Source: Deltaproteobacteria bacterium (GTDB lineage Bacteria > Desulfobacterota > Desulfobacteria > Desulfobacterales > GCA-2748835). From it: a stretch of DNA of 64,000 nt. Shown piece after piece: positions 16,289 to 24,521 of this stretch; the stretch's first letter is position 1, and each line of letters starts with the position of its first letter. The DNA lies in the NCBI GenBank assembly GCA_002748835.1, contig PDTL01000016.1:62001-126000 (forward strand), read 5' to 3'. The notes beneath the pieces are model-generated. The model ran no database searches. It was not told where the DNA came from and saw only the letters and a program-made list of their open reading frames with translations. A program made the translations under genes and the position numbers.

Positions 16289-18748
16289 TCAGGGAAAACA
16301 GGCACCCATCATTCCCTGACCATTCCCAGTGAGAAAGAACCCTGTCAGGCCTGTCTGCTCGCTGTTTTTGACAGTAAGATAATCCACTGTATCCAGGGAT
16401 ATCCCCATAGATTCTTCAACAGTGACCACCTGCTGCCATCCTGAGGGAATCGAAAAATTCCGCTCAGCGAGAAGCCCGGCATCAGCGCTCCAGGCCTGAA
16501 TTTCCAATTCGCCCGTTACGTCATCAGACGGATTGACAAATATCCCGCCCCAATAACGGACATGCCCTCCCGGGATCAGTGTCAAACCAGCTGTCTCCGG
16601 TAGAACATCCGACATGGCAGAAAGCCGTACCCCCCCGAGGTTGGCATCGTTGCTATCAATGAATTTGAGAAACCCGCACAGGCTGGCCCCACTGTCTGAT
16701 GTGAACGTTGCCCATGCAAGGGATTCCGGCGGCGCATCGGTAAACAGGCGGGATGCCACAGCGACAAGATTCCCTTTTGCCGCAAGTTGCCATACCCGGG
16801 TATCCAGCAGCACACCCCGGGCATCATACGCATTCCCTGTAACCGCAATTGTTTGATCAGACACATTCATCACCGCAAGCCCTGTGCGCCAGGCACTGTT
16901 TTCGGCAATATGGGCCGCAGTCAGCTGTTCCGCGGCATCTTCGGCTCTCAGTGCCGGAATGGCAGCTGATCCGTTGAGCGCAAACCCGTTCATGGATAAT
17001 TCAAATCGCATGCATCCGGTCAACACGGCTTCACCCTCCGCATCCCTTACCTGCAGGGTCCTCATGCGGCTGATAACCGAATGGGTCATTCCCAAATCAT
17101 AGACGTCAAAGCGATACATACCGTTTGCCGGCACCTCAACCTGGCGGATATGCAGGCGTCCGCCCGTTTCATCGAAACACTCCACAATCACCTGCCCGGC
17201 ATCCGCAGCTGACCGGATCACCGAGAATTCAGACGTCCATCCGTTACCGCGCGCATAATGCGGGAAATACAAAACCGCAGACGCAGCTTCATCTGAAATC
17301 AGTTCAGTACCATAGGTACAAGCGCCACCATCTGAGAGAAATTGATAACCGGATACGGGCCGTTCAGCGTCAACCCGGACATAGGTTGTGGCATCCATAT
17401 AGCGGTCCAAGTTCAATGCGTTCATATCCACCGATTTAGCCCCCGGCATCAGCCGCAGCGGCTCGCTGGCAATGCAACCGCCCCTGTCGCGCATCACAGA
17501 CACGCGGACATTCATCGCATTTGCGTAGGGATTATACAGTTGGAGACTGCAGTCCACCCTGTCACGCTGAGCGCCCAGAGACACCGCGTGCGCTGCCATC
17601 TCATGTGTCAGATCAATTTCATACAAAGGGGTATTGATGTAATGGGTTGCCAGCACTTCCAGATACAGGATCCCGCTGTCATCTGTTTCAAGGTAGTAGG
17701 ATTCCCCCGGTGCAAGGACATCCACCCGGCTGCCCCGCTGATCGAGCAGCGCCATTCGCATCTGTGAATCCTCGGCAGTAAATTTCAGTGAAATCCGTTC
17801 GTCTGCATGAAAGGGAATCCGGTAATAGTCATCATCAAGCAGCAGCAACAGATGCTCGCCGGCATTCAGTCGGGCAGCCGAATCAAGGGTCTGGTTGCTT
17901 TCGAACCCATCATCGGATGCCGCGGCAATGGCCCGAACCGTGTCAAGATCAAGCCCCGGGTTGTTGGGTATGGTTCCGGTCACAATATACCCCGCACGGG
18001 GCGGTGATGTGTCTGCAGGGTTTTCCCAGCCGCTCCTGACAACGGCTCCGGTCTCATCCACATCCAAATAATACGCATAAATTTTTTCGTAAATAGCCGA
18101 CCCCACATAATCCGGACGCACCCCGTCATCTGCAAAATAGACAGTGGTCGTATAGTGGCGCCGCTCTCCGGATGTCACGTACGACGTACGATATTTAAAC
18201 ACCGGATAACACCAGACCGCTTCATTATCACTCAGGTTTATGACCACCGGGTTGCCCTTTTCGCGGATCTCAGATTCAAGCAGCCAGTGGAAAATATCGG
18301 CCTGATAGGTATTGTACCGCGTATAAACGGCACCATCGTAGCTAATGGTCAACAGCCCTTTCTTGTCGCCCACATTGAACAGAACCCCGTTGTAGATGCC
18401 GGGTTTATCCGGTTCCGGTTCCTGGATCGCCGATGCTGCCCATTCAAAGCAGAAACCAGCCCAGGTTTCGCTGTCCGCCACCAGATAATGCTGAATTCCA
18501 TACTGATAGGCCGGGCCACTGGTCACCCCACTGACCGCCAGGTCATATTTTTCAATGGGCGACAGATCATCCCCGCCACGATACCCCAGCACCAGTTCTC
18601 CAGCACCTGTCGGCCACCAGTGACCGGACCACGGAACACCCGTTGCGCTGTACGTTTCCGCAGCCGCCCCGCTGACACTGATATAAAAAGCAAGTACACA
18701 TACACTAAAAAAACGAGCACCCTGTATGAATTCATTCACCACGCGCAT
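16289..18748 (-). CDS. Exported transglutaminase-elicitor-like protein with adhesin-type repeats
   Basis: An 819-residue secreted protein. After a signal peptide (residues 1-30, ending VSGAAA) comes a domain matching the TGase-elicitor family first known from oomycetes: WSGHWWPTGAGEL, KYD, WAGFCFEWAASAIQEPEP, VGDKKGLLT, FHWLLESEI and NEAVWCYPVFKY. The Cys in WAGFCFEWA is the expected nucleophile. A PPC-like beta domain follows (about 310-400). The last 400 residues or so carry the Y-x-P-H repeats shared with the genes at 11824 and 18949. I chose ATG 18748, which starts the signal peptide directly; the ribosome binding site is weak and ATG 18784 is an alternative. It lies 34 bases upstream of the UshA-like gene. 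Confidence 0.8.
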   Translation of the reverse strand: MRVVNEFIQGARFFSVCVLAFYISVSGAAAETYSATGVPWSGHWWPTGAGELVLGYRGGDDLSPIEKYDLAVSGVTSGPAYQYGIQHYLVADSETWAGFCFEWAASAIQEPEPDKPGIYNGVLFNVGDKKGLLTISYDGAVYTRYNTYQADIFHWLLESEIREKGNPVVINLSDNEAVWCYPVFKYRTSYVTSGERRHYTTTVYFADDGVRPDYVGSAIYEKIYAYYLDVDETGAVVRSGWENPADTSPPRAGYIVTGTIPNNPGLDLDTVRAIAAASDDGFESNQTLDSAARLNAGEHLLLLLDDDYYRIPFHADERISLKFTAEDSQMRMALLDQRGSRVDVLAPGESYYLETDDSGILYLEVLATHYINTPLYEIDLTHEMAAHAVSLGAQRDRVDCSLQLYNPYANAMNVRVSVMRDRGGCIASEPLRLMPGAKSVDMNALNLDRYMDATTYVRVDAERPVSGYQFLSDGGACTYGTELISDEAASAVLYFPHYARGNGWTSEFSVIRSAADAGQVIVECFDETGGRLHIRQVEVPANGMYRFDVYDLGMTHSVISRMRTLQVRDAEGEAVLTGCMRFELSMNGFALNGSAAIPALRAEDAAEQLTAAHIAENSAWRTGLAVMNVSDQTIAVTGNAYDARGVLLDTRVWQLAAKGNLVAVASRLFTDAPPESLAWATFTSDSGASLCGFLKFIDSNDANLGGVRLSAMSDVLPETAGLTLIPGGHVRYWGGIFVNPSDDVTGELEIQAWSADAGLLAERNFSIPSGWQQVVTVEESMGISLDTVDYLTVKNSEQTGLTGFFLTGNGQGMMGACFP

Positions 18749-18837
18749 ATAAAACCATCCGATAGGTACGCATCCCGTTTTCATCATACCCGCTAGCACG
18801 ATCCTGTCCGGGAACTCCAACACTTTAAAAATAAGGA

Positions 18838-18874
18838 GGGGGGGGGAGGTTTACCGATGTAACCTCCCCCCCCC
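18838..18874 (-). terminator. Strong terminator-like hairpin with G9/C9 arms
   Basis: A perfect 14-bp inverted repeat: nine G plus AGGTT (18838-18851) against AACCT plus nine C (18861-18874), with a 9-base loop. On the minus strand it is followed by TCCTTATTTTT. It lies 75 bases past the stop of the secreted-protein gene at 18949 and probably ends that transcript. Confidence 0.75.
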
Positions 18875-18948
18875 AGTTTAACGCATTACCATATTCGCTT
18901 TATGTCAATGTCAACAGTATCGTACTGAACCCATTGACTTACGGCATG

Positions 18949-20118
18949 CTACCAATCGCCTGTTTCCCATGCGAATTTGTAGGTAGAGCGGGGCAGTACG
19001 CCTGCACCGAAGATGGTGCCCGGGGTCAGGCTCAGGTTGAACTGATAGCCGTCGATCGGGTAGTTTGCAGTTACAGCCAGAATACCGGTCGTGGTGTCGC
19101 CTACATTCCAACCGAAATCCTTAACCATCTGACCCATGTTGTTTACATACAGGGTGTCAGTGACGTTGTTCAGCGTCTTGGTGTACTCGTTACCAGCGCC
19201 GTCAACCATTTTGAAGGTCAGGTACTTGGCAGTGGAACCTGCGAACAGGCTGCCTGCGGTGAAGGTCATGTCGGAAACAACGATACCCGTCGCCCAGCTT
19301 GCGCCGGCTGCAGGATCTTCAGTCAGTACATACGGGAAGTATATGGATGATGTGGTTACAACCGCTTTACAAACCATCGGACCAGTCCAGATGCATTCAC
19401 ACAATGTCTGGCAGTCTGAGCACAGGTTGGTGCCGCCCTCGGTGGTCAGCTCAACACGAATCTGTACAACGGCACCCTTGGTAACCATCTGGGGATCGTA
19501 TGCCAGTTCCGGCAGAACAACTTGCCAGTATTTGCGGTTTGCATCCAGATCTGCCTGGGTAATTATGTAACCCGTGTTACCGGTGGTCACCACAACAGCA
19601 CGTTCTGGATTCGTGTCAACACACTCGTTTGAGCCTTCCGGAACCAGATCATCACCGTCCAGCATGGTGGGAGAACCTTCAGATGAGTCAATGTCCTCTG
19701 AATTGTGCCACTGGTAATCATCATAGTTACCCACCGGCGTTACTTCGACCACAGAAATGCCGCTGGCAGTGCCACAGATCGCGTTTCTGGAAGAAGAGAT
19801 ACGCAGACCAATCTCGCCATCGGTGAAGTATACGCCCGGCGTTAAGCTGGTCAGTTTGACGCCGATGATGTCATCCAGCTCAAATACCTCGGTCAGATTA
19901 CCTGCAGCGATACAGTCACAGATGTCAAAAATCGGATCACAGTTGGGATCATAGGTTGTACATTCGTACCCGGTCTGCTCGGTACCTTCGCATCCGCCTG
20001 CATCCCAACTGGGTTCAAAACACTTGTTACAAATGTCGCAATCTTCCTGCGCCATCGCGGAAACGGCGGTCACGAGCAAACCCGCCAGAACAACAACTGC
20101 CAATTTTTTCAAGCTCAT
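18949..20118 (-). CDS. Secreted Cys-rich protein with C-terminal Y-x-P repeat module
   Basis: A 389-residue exported protein. I chose ATG 20118: AAGGAG is 6 bases upstream and it gives a clean signal peptide (MSLKKLAVVVLAGLLVTAVSAMA). The mature N terminus is Cys-rich (CDICNKC...CEGTEQTGYEC...CDPIFDICDC), which suggests disulfides or metal binding outside the cell. The middle is Asp/Glu/Thr-rich beta structure. The C-terminal 120 residues (SIYFPYV...GASWATGIVVSD...DGYQFNLSL) match the repeat module of the genes at 11824 and 16289. A strong promoter, good ribosome binding site and own terminator point to an abundant secreted or surface protein. No known enzyme family is visible. Confidence 0.82.
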   Translation of the reverse strand: MSLKKLAVVVLAGLLVTAVSAMAQEDCDICNKCFEPSWDAGGCEGTEQTGYECTTYDPNCDPIFDICDCIAAGNLTEVFELDDIIGVKLTSLTPGVYFTDGEIGLRISSSRNAICGTASGISVVEVTPVGNYDDYQWHNSEDIDSSEGSPTMLDGDDLVPEGSNECVDTNPERAVVVTTGNTGYIITQADLDANRKYWQVVLPELAYDPQMVTKGAVVQIRVELTTEGGTNLCSDCQTLCECIWTGPMVCKAVVTTSSIYFPYVLTEDPAAGASWATGIVVSDMTFTAGSLFAGSTAKYLTFKMVDGAGNEYTKTLNNVTDTLYVNNMGQMVKDFGWNVGDTTTGILAVTANYPIDGYQFNLSLTPGTIFGAGVLPRSTYKFAWETGDW

Positions 20119-20239
20119 TTTCATCTCCTTTTTGCCTGAAAAGTTAATAAAAAACCTATCCTGATTAAACACTTAAAAAAACTTTCGTTTTTTATTTCTC
20201 TGAAAAAAATAACCACCTTCAAGAGAAAAATTGTTTTGT

Positions 20240-20268
20240 CTTATACACCAGCGCCCTGCCTGAGTCAA
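20240..20268 (-). promoter_or_regulatory. Strong sigma-70 promoter of the Cys-rich secreted protein gene
   Basis: On the minus strand TTGACT (20263-20268) and TATAAG (20240-20245) are separated by 17 bases, each matching consensus at 5 of 6. The leader to ATG 20118 is about 115 bases. It contains a 7-bp hairpin (TTTCTCT/AGAGAAA) and a stem with a GAAA tetraloop (AAAAAAC-GAAA-GTTTTTT), both A/U-rich and possibly mRNA-stabilising. Confidence 0.6.
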
Positions 20269-20309
20269 GAGACAAGCCGCACACAACACAAACAAAATCA
20301 CTTATTTTT

Positions 20310-21719
20310 TCAAAAATCAGTTAAAACCTCTGAAATAGCTGATACAAAAACAACACTTTCAGCCCAAACAGGGATCCCGTCATCTACAAAAACAGTTTCT
20401 TCCGTGGTATTCAGATCAACCGAATCCACATCAACCGAATAATATCCGTCCGGAAGCCAGGCTTCCCAGCGACCGACACGATCCGTGCAGGTCAAGCTGG
20501 CAACGCGGCCATCCACAGCGGATATGGCTTTCACACACGCACCGGTCACCCCCTCGCCCGGACCGGCCACCCCGTCGCCATTCACATCAATATAGACGAT
20601 ACCTGATACATTACTTCCGGAAACCGGCCCCGCTGAAATCACTGCCGCACCGGCAACCACTTCATCTCCGCAGATACCGGCAAGGGATTCACACATACCC
20701 GTCGCAGCACCATATCCGAACAGTGTCGCGTCTACGCTCAGAATACCCACATCCCCTGCATCACCGCTATCAAGTGCATTCATGAAAAACCGACGAAACA
20801 ACTGCCACTGAAGGCCGTCCACATCCTCGCAGACACATGTGGGCAACACATCCGTTTTCGTGTTCACCCGGTCCACAGCCCCCTCAAACCCTGCCCCATA
20901 GACAAGGTCAAGCAAGGTCAGCCCCTCATCTACTGACGTTGAAATGCAGGTTTCGATCATCCGTTCGGTCCATGCATCGCAAGAACCGGAGAAGAGGGGG
21001 AACACTGCAAGGGGGGGCAGCTCCGAGACAGTCATTATTGGGTCCACCTCAATCCCCAGGGCTGATGCGACAGCTGCAGGCCGTTTACGGGCCTGATTTA
21101 CAAAAACCGTCATCAAGGACCCATTTCGGGAAACATCCGAAATATATTCACAGGTCAGAAAATACGCATTTCCCACACCCGGAACCCGACCCTGAGTGAG
21201 GCCGATACCCATTTTACCGTATTCCGGGTTCAATATGCGTAGCCTGCCGGCATTTTCCGCAGAAACCTCCTGCACAAGCATGCGTTCAAACAAAAGCGAA
21301 ACCGCATCCGCCTCAGAAAGAAAGTTCAAAAAACCAACCACTGCTGTTTTTTCTTCAAACCGGGCTGGCGACATCCCGAGAAAACCCAACTGGCCTGCCA
21401 GTTCAGCCGAATCCGACACAATGCTCATCTCACCTGCTGCGATCCGGCGGCTCTTTAGGCTGGCCAGTACATTCAGGGCAGCACTCTGCGTCACCGGCGC
21501 CAGCGAACGATTAATAACCGGGACGAGCCATGGCGATGAAACGAGGAGCGATTCAACATCCACACCCGCAGCAACAAGCGCTGCTGCGGGATTCATCCGT
21601 GCCGCATTCACGCGTTCGGTAAACTGATCACCGATACTCGCTGCCAGAACAGGCCTGCCACCCCACAGCAACAGGAAGCCGCACAGAAAGTATAAGGTTA
21701 GGTTCGCAAATCGTTTCAT
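20310..21719 (-). CDS. Exported CAP/SCP-like domain protein with C-terminal Cna-B/SdrD-like domain
   Basis: A 469-residue secreted protein. A signal peptide (ending GRPVLAAS) precedes a CAP-like region: IGDQFTERVNAARMNPAAAL resembles the first helix of bacterial CAP domains, and ILNPEYGKMGIGLTQG...AYFLTCEYI their closing strands. The C-terminal part has a prealbumin-like Cna-B/SdrD fold: SGIVYIDVNGDGVAGPGEGVTGACVKAI and then YYSVDVDSVDLN. Four or more Cys follow in the middle segment. Function is unknown; CAP proteins are secreted binding or hydrolytic proteins. I took ATG 21719 although no Shine-Dalgarno is evident; GTG 21737 is the alternative. Confidence 0.75.
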   Translation of the reverse strand: MKRFANLTLYFLCGFLLLWGGRPVLAASIGDQFTERVNAARMNPAAALVAAGVDVESLLVSSPWLVPVINRSLAPVTQSAALNVLASLKSRRIAAGEMSIVSDSAELAGQLGFLGMSPARFEEKTAVVGFLNFLSEADAVSLLFERMLVQEVSAENAGRLRILNPEYGKMGIGLTQGRVPGVGNAYFLTCEYISDVSRNGSLMTVFVNQARKRPAAVASALGIEVDPIMTVSELPPLAVFPLFSGSCDAWTERMIETCISTSVDEGLTLLDLVYGAGFEGAVDRVNTKTDVLPTCVCEDVDGLQWQLFRRFFMNALDSGDAGDVGILSVDATLFGYGAATGMCESLAGICGDEVVAGAAVISAGPVSGSNVSGIVYIDVNGDGVAGPGEGVTGACVKAISAVDGRVASLTCTDRVGRWEAWLPDGYYSVDVDSVDLNTTEETVFVDDGIPVWAESVVFVSAISEVLTDF

Positions 21720-21889
21720 GAACTTATTTTTATACACGTTTTATGCCAAAAAACAAAATTCCAAAAAAAAACGGTTCTAACTAATTCATTACAGAAAACA
21801 TTCGATAAAAAACAGACTATAGTTTGTGCCGCTTTCTCTGTCCGGCGACAGGCAGACAGGTTGCTGACAGCCACATGCTCGGGCTAAAT

Positions 21890-23794
21890 CTAACCATCCG
21901 CATCTATTCTCATGACAAATCTCAAATTTAGCTCCTTCACATCAACCCCGTACCGAATAGCCATGGCACGCCATTTTGCCGCATCATCCGCCGCTCCCGC
22001 CTGTTCCCGGATATATCCCATATAATAATAGGCCGCCGGCTGTTCTTCGGGAAACAGCCGCACCAGTCGTGAAAAATAGGTAAACGCCGGATTCAACTTT
22101 TCCATCTCAATATGCAGCAGCCCCAGGTTGAATAGATTCACCGGGTTTTTTGGATTCAGGCGATCCGCATGCTTCAGCAGTTGCAGCGCTTTGTCCCGGC
22201 GCCCCTCCATCAGATGAATCAGCCCTAGCGTCCCGTAGGCTTTTTCACATACCGGATGAATCCGGATCACCTGTTCCAAATAGTCCCGCGCTGTATCATA
22301 CGCGCCTTCCCTGGCGTACATCAACCCCAGATTGAGCGCAGGCCGGTACAGAGAGGCATCCATTTCCATGGCCTTTGTATAATATGCCGTTGCCGTTGCC
22401 CGGTCCCCTTTCAGTTCATAGACACGGCCCAGGTTGGTATAGGCTTTTGGATTTTGAGGATTTTTCTCCAGTGAATCCCGCCACACCGATTCACTGCTTT
22501 TCCAGACCTGGGCCTGGGTATAACTCCACCCGGTGGCGATCAGTATGAGCGCCGCCAGCATACCGGCGGCCACCTTCGGCTGTTCGGTTTTTTGGAAACA
22601 CACCTGTGCAAGATATCCGGCAATCAATGCCACGCCAGCCATGGGCAGATACAATCGGTGGTCAACCATGGGATCCCGGATCGGAATGATCGAAGATTCG
22701 ACAGAGAGTGCAATATAAAACCAGCAAATCCCCAGGCTGACAAGGCCATGTTTTTTACGCACGGCCCAGGCGAGCACCAGCATGGCCAGATGGCCGGCGC
22801 CGGCCAGAATCGTCAGCAGATCCAGATTGCCGGATGTTAACCGGTACGCATGTTCAATGGTGAGGCCCGTCGGCCATACCACCATACGAAGATATTCCCA
22901 GACCACCTGCCACTGGGTCAGCAGATACCGGATCCGTGAAACGCCCTGTATTTCCCGGGTTCGCACATCCAGAAAGTGAATCAGCGCCTTGACACTGTCG
23001 ATCTGGTCATTGCGCATTGCCCAGAAAACCAGCACCACGCCTGCGATGCCGGCAACCAGCAGCAACACCCGAATGACCAGTCCCCACCAGGTGCGATTGA
23101 ACACAAGCAGTTCAATAAAAAACAGCATGAACGGCAGGCTGGCCGTATTCTGCTTGGACAAAACGCCAAGCAAAGCCGCGGCCATCATGCCGGCATACCA
23201 GAGCACACAGCGCAGAAGTGGCAAGGGGTGGGTCAGAGATGAGGGTTCCCACTTTTCTTGTGACCGCATCCGGGCCTGTATGAAACAGTAAATGCTCAGC
23301 ATGTAGAAACCGGCAGCCACCAGTGTGTAACGCTGGCAGATATAAATGACCGGCTGCGTCTGAACCGGATGCAGAAGGAATATCGCTGCCACCGTAAAGG
23401 GAATCACCCTCGCAGACGTGGGTACAGCCGTATGCTGCCGCCGGTACCAGGCCCTTGTAAGGGCAGCGGCAACTAGCCAGGCAATGCCGCCGTTCATGAG
23501 GTGAAAGAGTATATTGAGGATATGGTACCCTGCCGGCTCGAGTTTTCCGGCAGCATAATTCAGGGCAAGGGTCAAATCGACAAGAGGACGGGACGAAAGA
23601 CTTTTCAGGCTGAGCATTCCGGACAGATCGCGTATGGCGGGATTCCGCTCGATAATCCGAAAATCATCAAAAAGAAACGGCACGCTCAGGCTCTGCCCGT
23701 AAATCAGCAGTGTCAGAGCCACCAGCACCAGGAAAGAAACCCGGCGTCCGGCAGCGGTTTGAAACAGCCAGCCAGCCATCTGAGAGTATTTCAT
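21890..23794 (-). CDS. TMTC-like membrane protein with TPR repeats
   Basis: A 634-residue protein. The N-terminal two thirds have about ten membrane helices with the opening FLFDDFRIIERNPAIRDL, typical of PMT/TMTC-like (GT-C fold) proteins, in which the Asp pair sits in the first periplasmic loop. The C-terminal third has TPR units: PKAYTNLGRVYELKGDRATATAYYTKAMEMD, then PALNLGLMYAREGAYDTARDYLEQVIRIHP, and two or three more. This architecture resembles O-mannosyl transferases (TMTC) and bacterial proteins of unknown substrate. ATG 23794 has AGAGGCG upstream. It may glycosylate the exported proteins encoded next to it; that is inference. Confidence 0.8.
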   Translation of the reverse strand: MKYSQMAGWLFQTAAGRRVSFLVLVALTLLIYGQSLSVPFLFDDFRIIERNPAIRDLSGMLSLKSLSSRPLVDLTLALNYAAGKLEPAGYHILNILFHLMNGGIAWLVAAALTRAWYRRQHTAVPTSARVIPFTVAAIFLLHPVQTQPVIYICQRYTLVAAGFYMLSIYCFIQARMRSQEKWEPSSLTHPLPLLRCVLWYAGMMAAALLGVLSKQNTASLPFMLFFIELLVFNRTWWGLVIRVLLLVAGIAGVVLVFWAMRNDQIDSVKALIHFLDVRTREIQGVSRIRYLLTQWQVVWEYLRMVVWPTGLTIEHAYRLTSGNLDLLTILAGAGHLAMLVLAWAVRKKHGLVSLGICWFYIALSVESSIIPIRDPMVDHRLYLPMAGVALIAGYLAQVCFQKTEQPKVAAGMLAALILIATGWSYTQAQVWKSSESVWRDSLEKNPQNPKAYTNLGRVYELKGDRATATAYYTKAMEMDASLYRPALNLGLMYAREGAYDTARDYLEQVIRIHPVCEKAYGTLGLIHLMEGRRDKALQLLKHADRLNPKNPVNLFNLGLLHIEMEKLNPAFTYFSRLVRLFPEEQPAAYYYMGYIREQAGAADDAAKWRAMAIRYGVDVKELNLRFVMRIDADG

Positions 23795-23877
23795 GTTGCG
23801 CCTCTGAAAGGAGTTCAGACACAAACGCCGGCAGTCCTGTTCAGGACAGCCGGCGATCGATTGCATACTGTGGGGCG

Positions 23878-24483
23878 TCAATCGGAGGCAGGCCCCACGT
23901 ATTTCCCTTTTTTGAAAAGCCCCGCCTCAACACGTCCATCCGGATAGATCATGCGCCCTTTACCGTGGAGCTTGTTCTCCTCAATCTCTCCCTCATAGCG
24001 ACGCCCGTCCGGGAAGGACACCGTTCCCGTGCCGTTTGGCTGGCCTTTACTGAATTCGCCCTCCACGGTCACACCATTGGGGTTGACCATCACCCCCCTG
24101 CCGTCCAGCAGCCCGTTCTTGAATTCACCGGTGTACACAGCGCCGCTGTAATACTCCAAGCGGCCCTTTCCGTGCCGTTCCCCGTCAACAACATCCCCCT
24201 CATACAGCTTTCCCATCGGAAATTTGTTTTCAAAACGCAACCCGTCTTTATACCGGACGCTGCCCGTGGTAATTCGTTTTCCTTCAGGGTAGGTAAAGAC
24301 CCCTTTTCCATTGGGGAATCCATTTTTGAATGTTCCCTGATACTCAGTACCATCCGCCTCAATCATAATGCCAACGCCATCTGAGCAGTTGCCTTTCACA
24401 CAGTCGGCTGCCATGGACATACCTGTACCCGATAAACCCAGCATCATGGAAACAACTGCAATACGCGCCATATACACGTTCAT
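23878..24483 (-). CDS. Exported MORN-repeat protein
   Basis: A 201-residue protein with a probable signal peptide (MNVYMARIAVVSMMLGLSGTGMSMA) and about seven MORN repeats of the form YxGxFKNGxxxGxGxxxYPDG. MORN repeats form a beta-ribbon rod that binds lipids or proteins. A Cys pair (DCVKGNC) follows the cleavage site. CAGGAG lies 9 bases before the ATG. The function is not known from sequence. It sits between the TonB receptor gene and the TPR membrane protein on the same strand. Confidence 0.85.
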   Translation of the reverse strand: MNVYMARIAVVSMMLGLSGTGMSMAADCVKGNCSDGVGIMIEADGTEYQGTFKNGFPNGKGVFTYPEGKRITTGSVRYKDGLRFENKFPMGKLYEGDVVDGERHGKGRLEYYSGAVYTGEFKNGLLDGRGVMVNPNGVTVEGEFSKGQPNGTGTVSFPDGRRYEGEIEENKLHGKGRMIYPDGRVEAGLFKKGKYVGPASD

Positions 24484-24521
24484 TTAATACACTCCTGTAC
24501 TTTTATTTATCATAACCCCAC

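Noticed and set aside
16102..16305. Frameshift or assembly error in the UshA-like gene
   Set aside because: The frame is unchanged through the TGA and both halves match the fold. A sequencing error would need to create exactly TGA next to a perfect SECIS.
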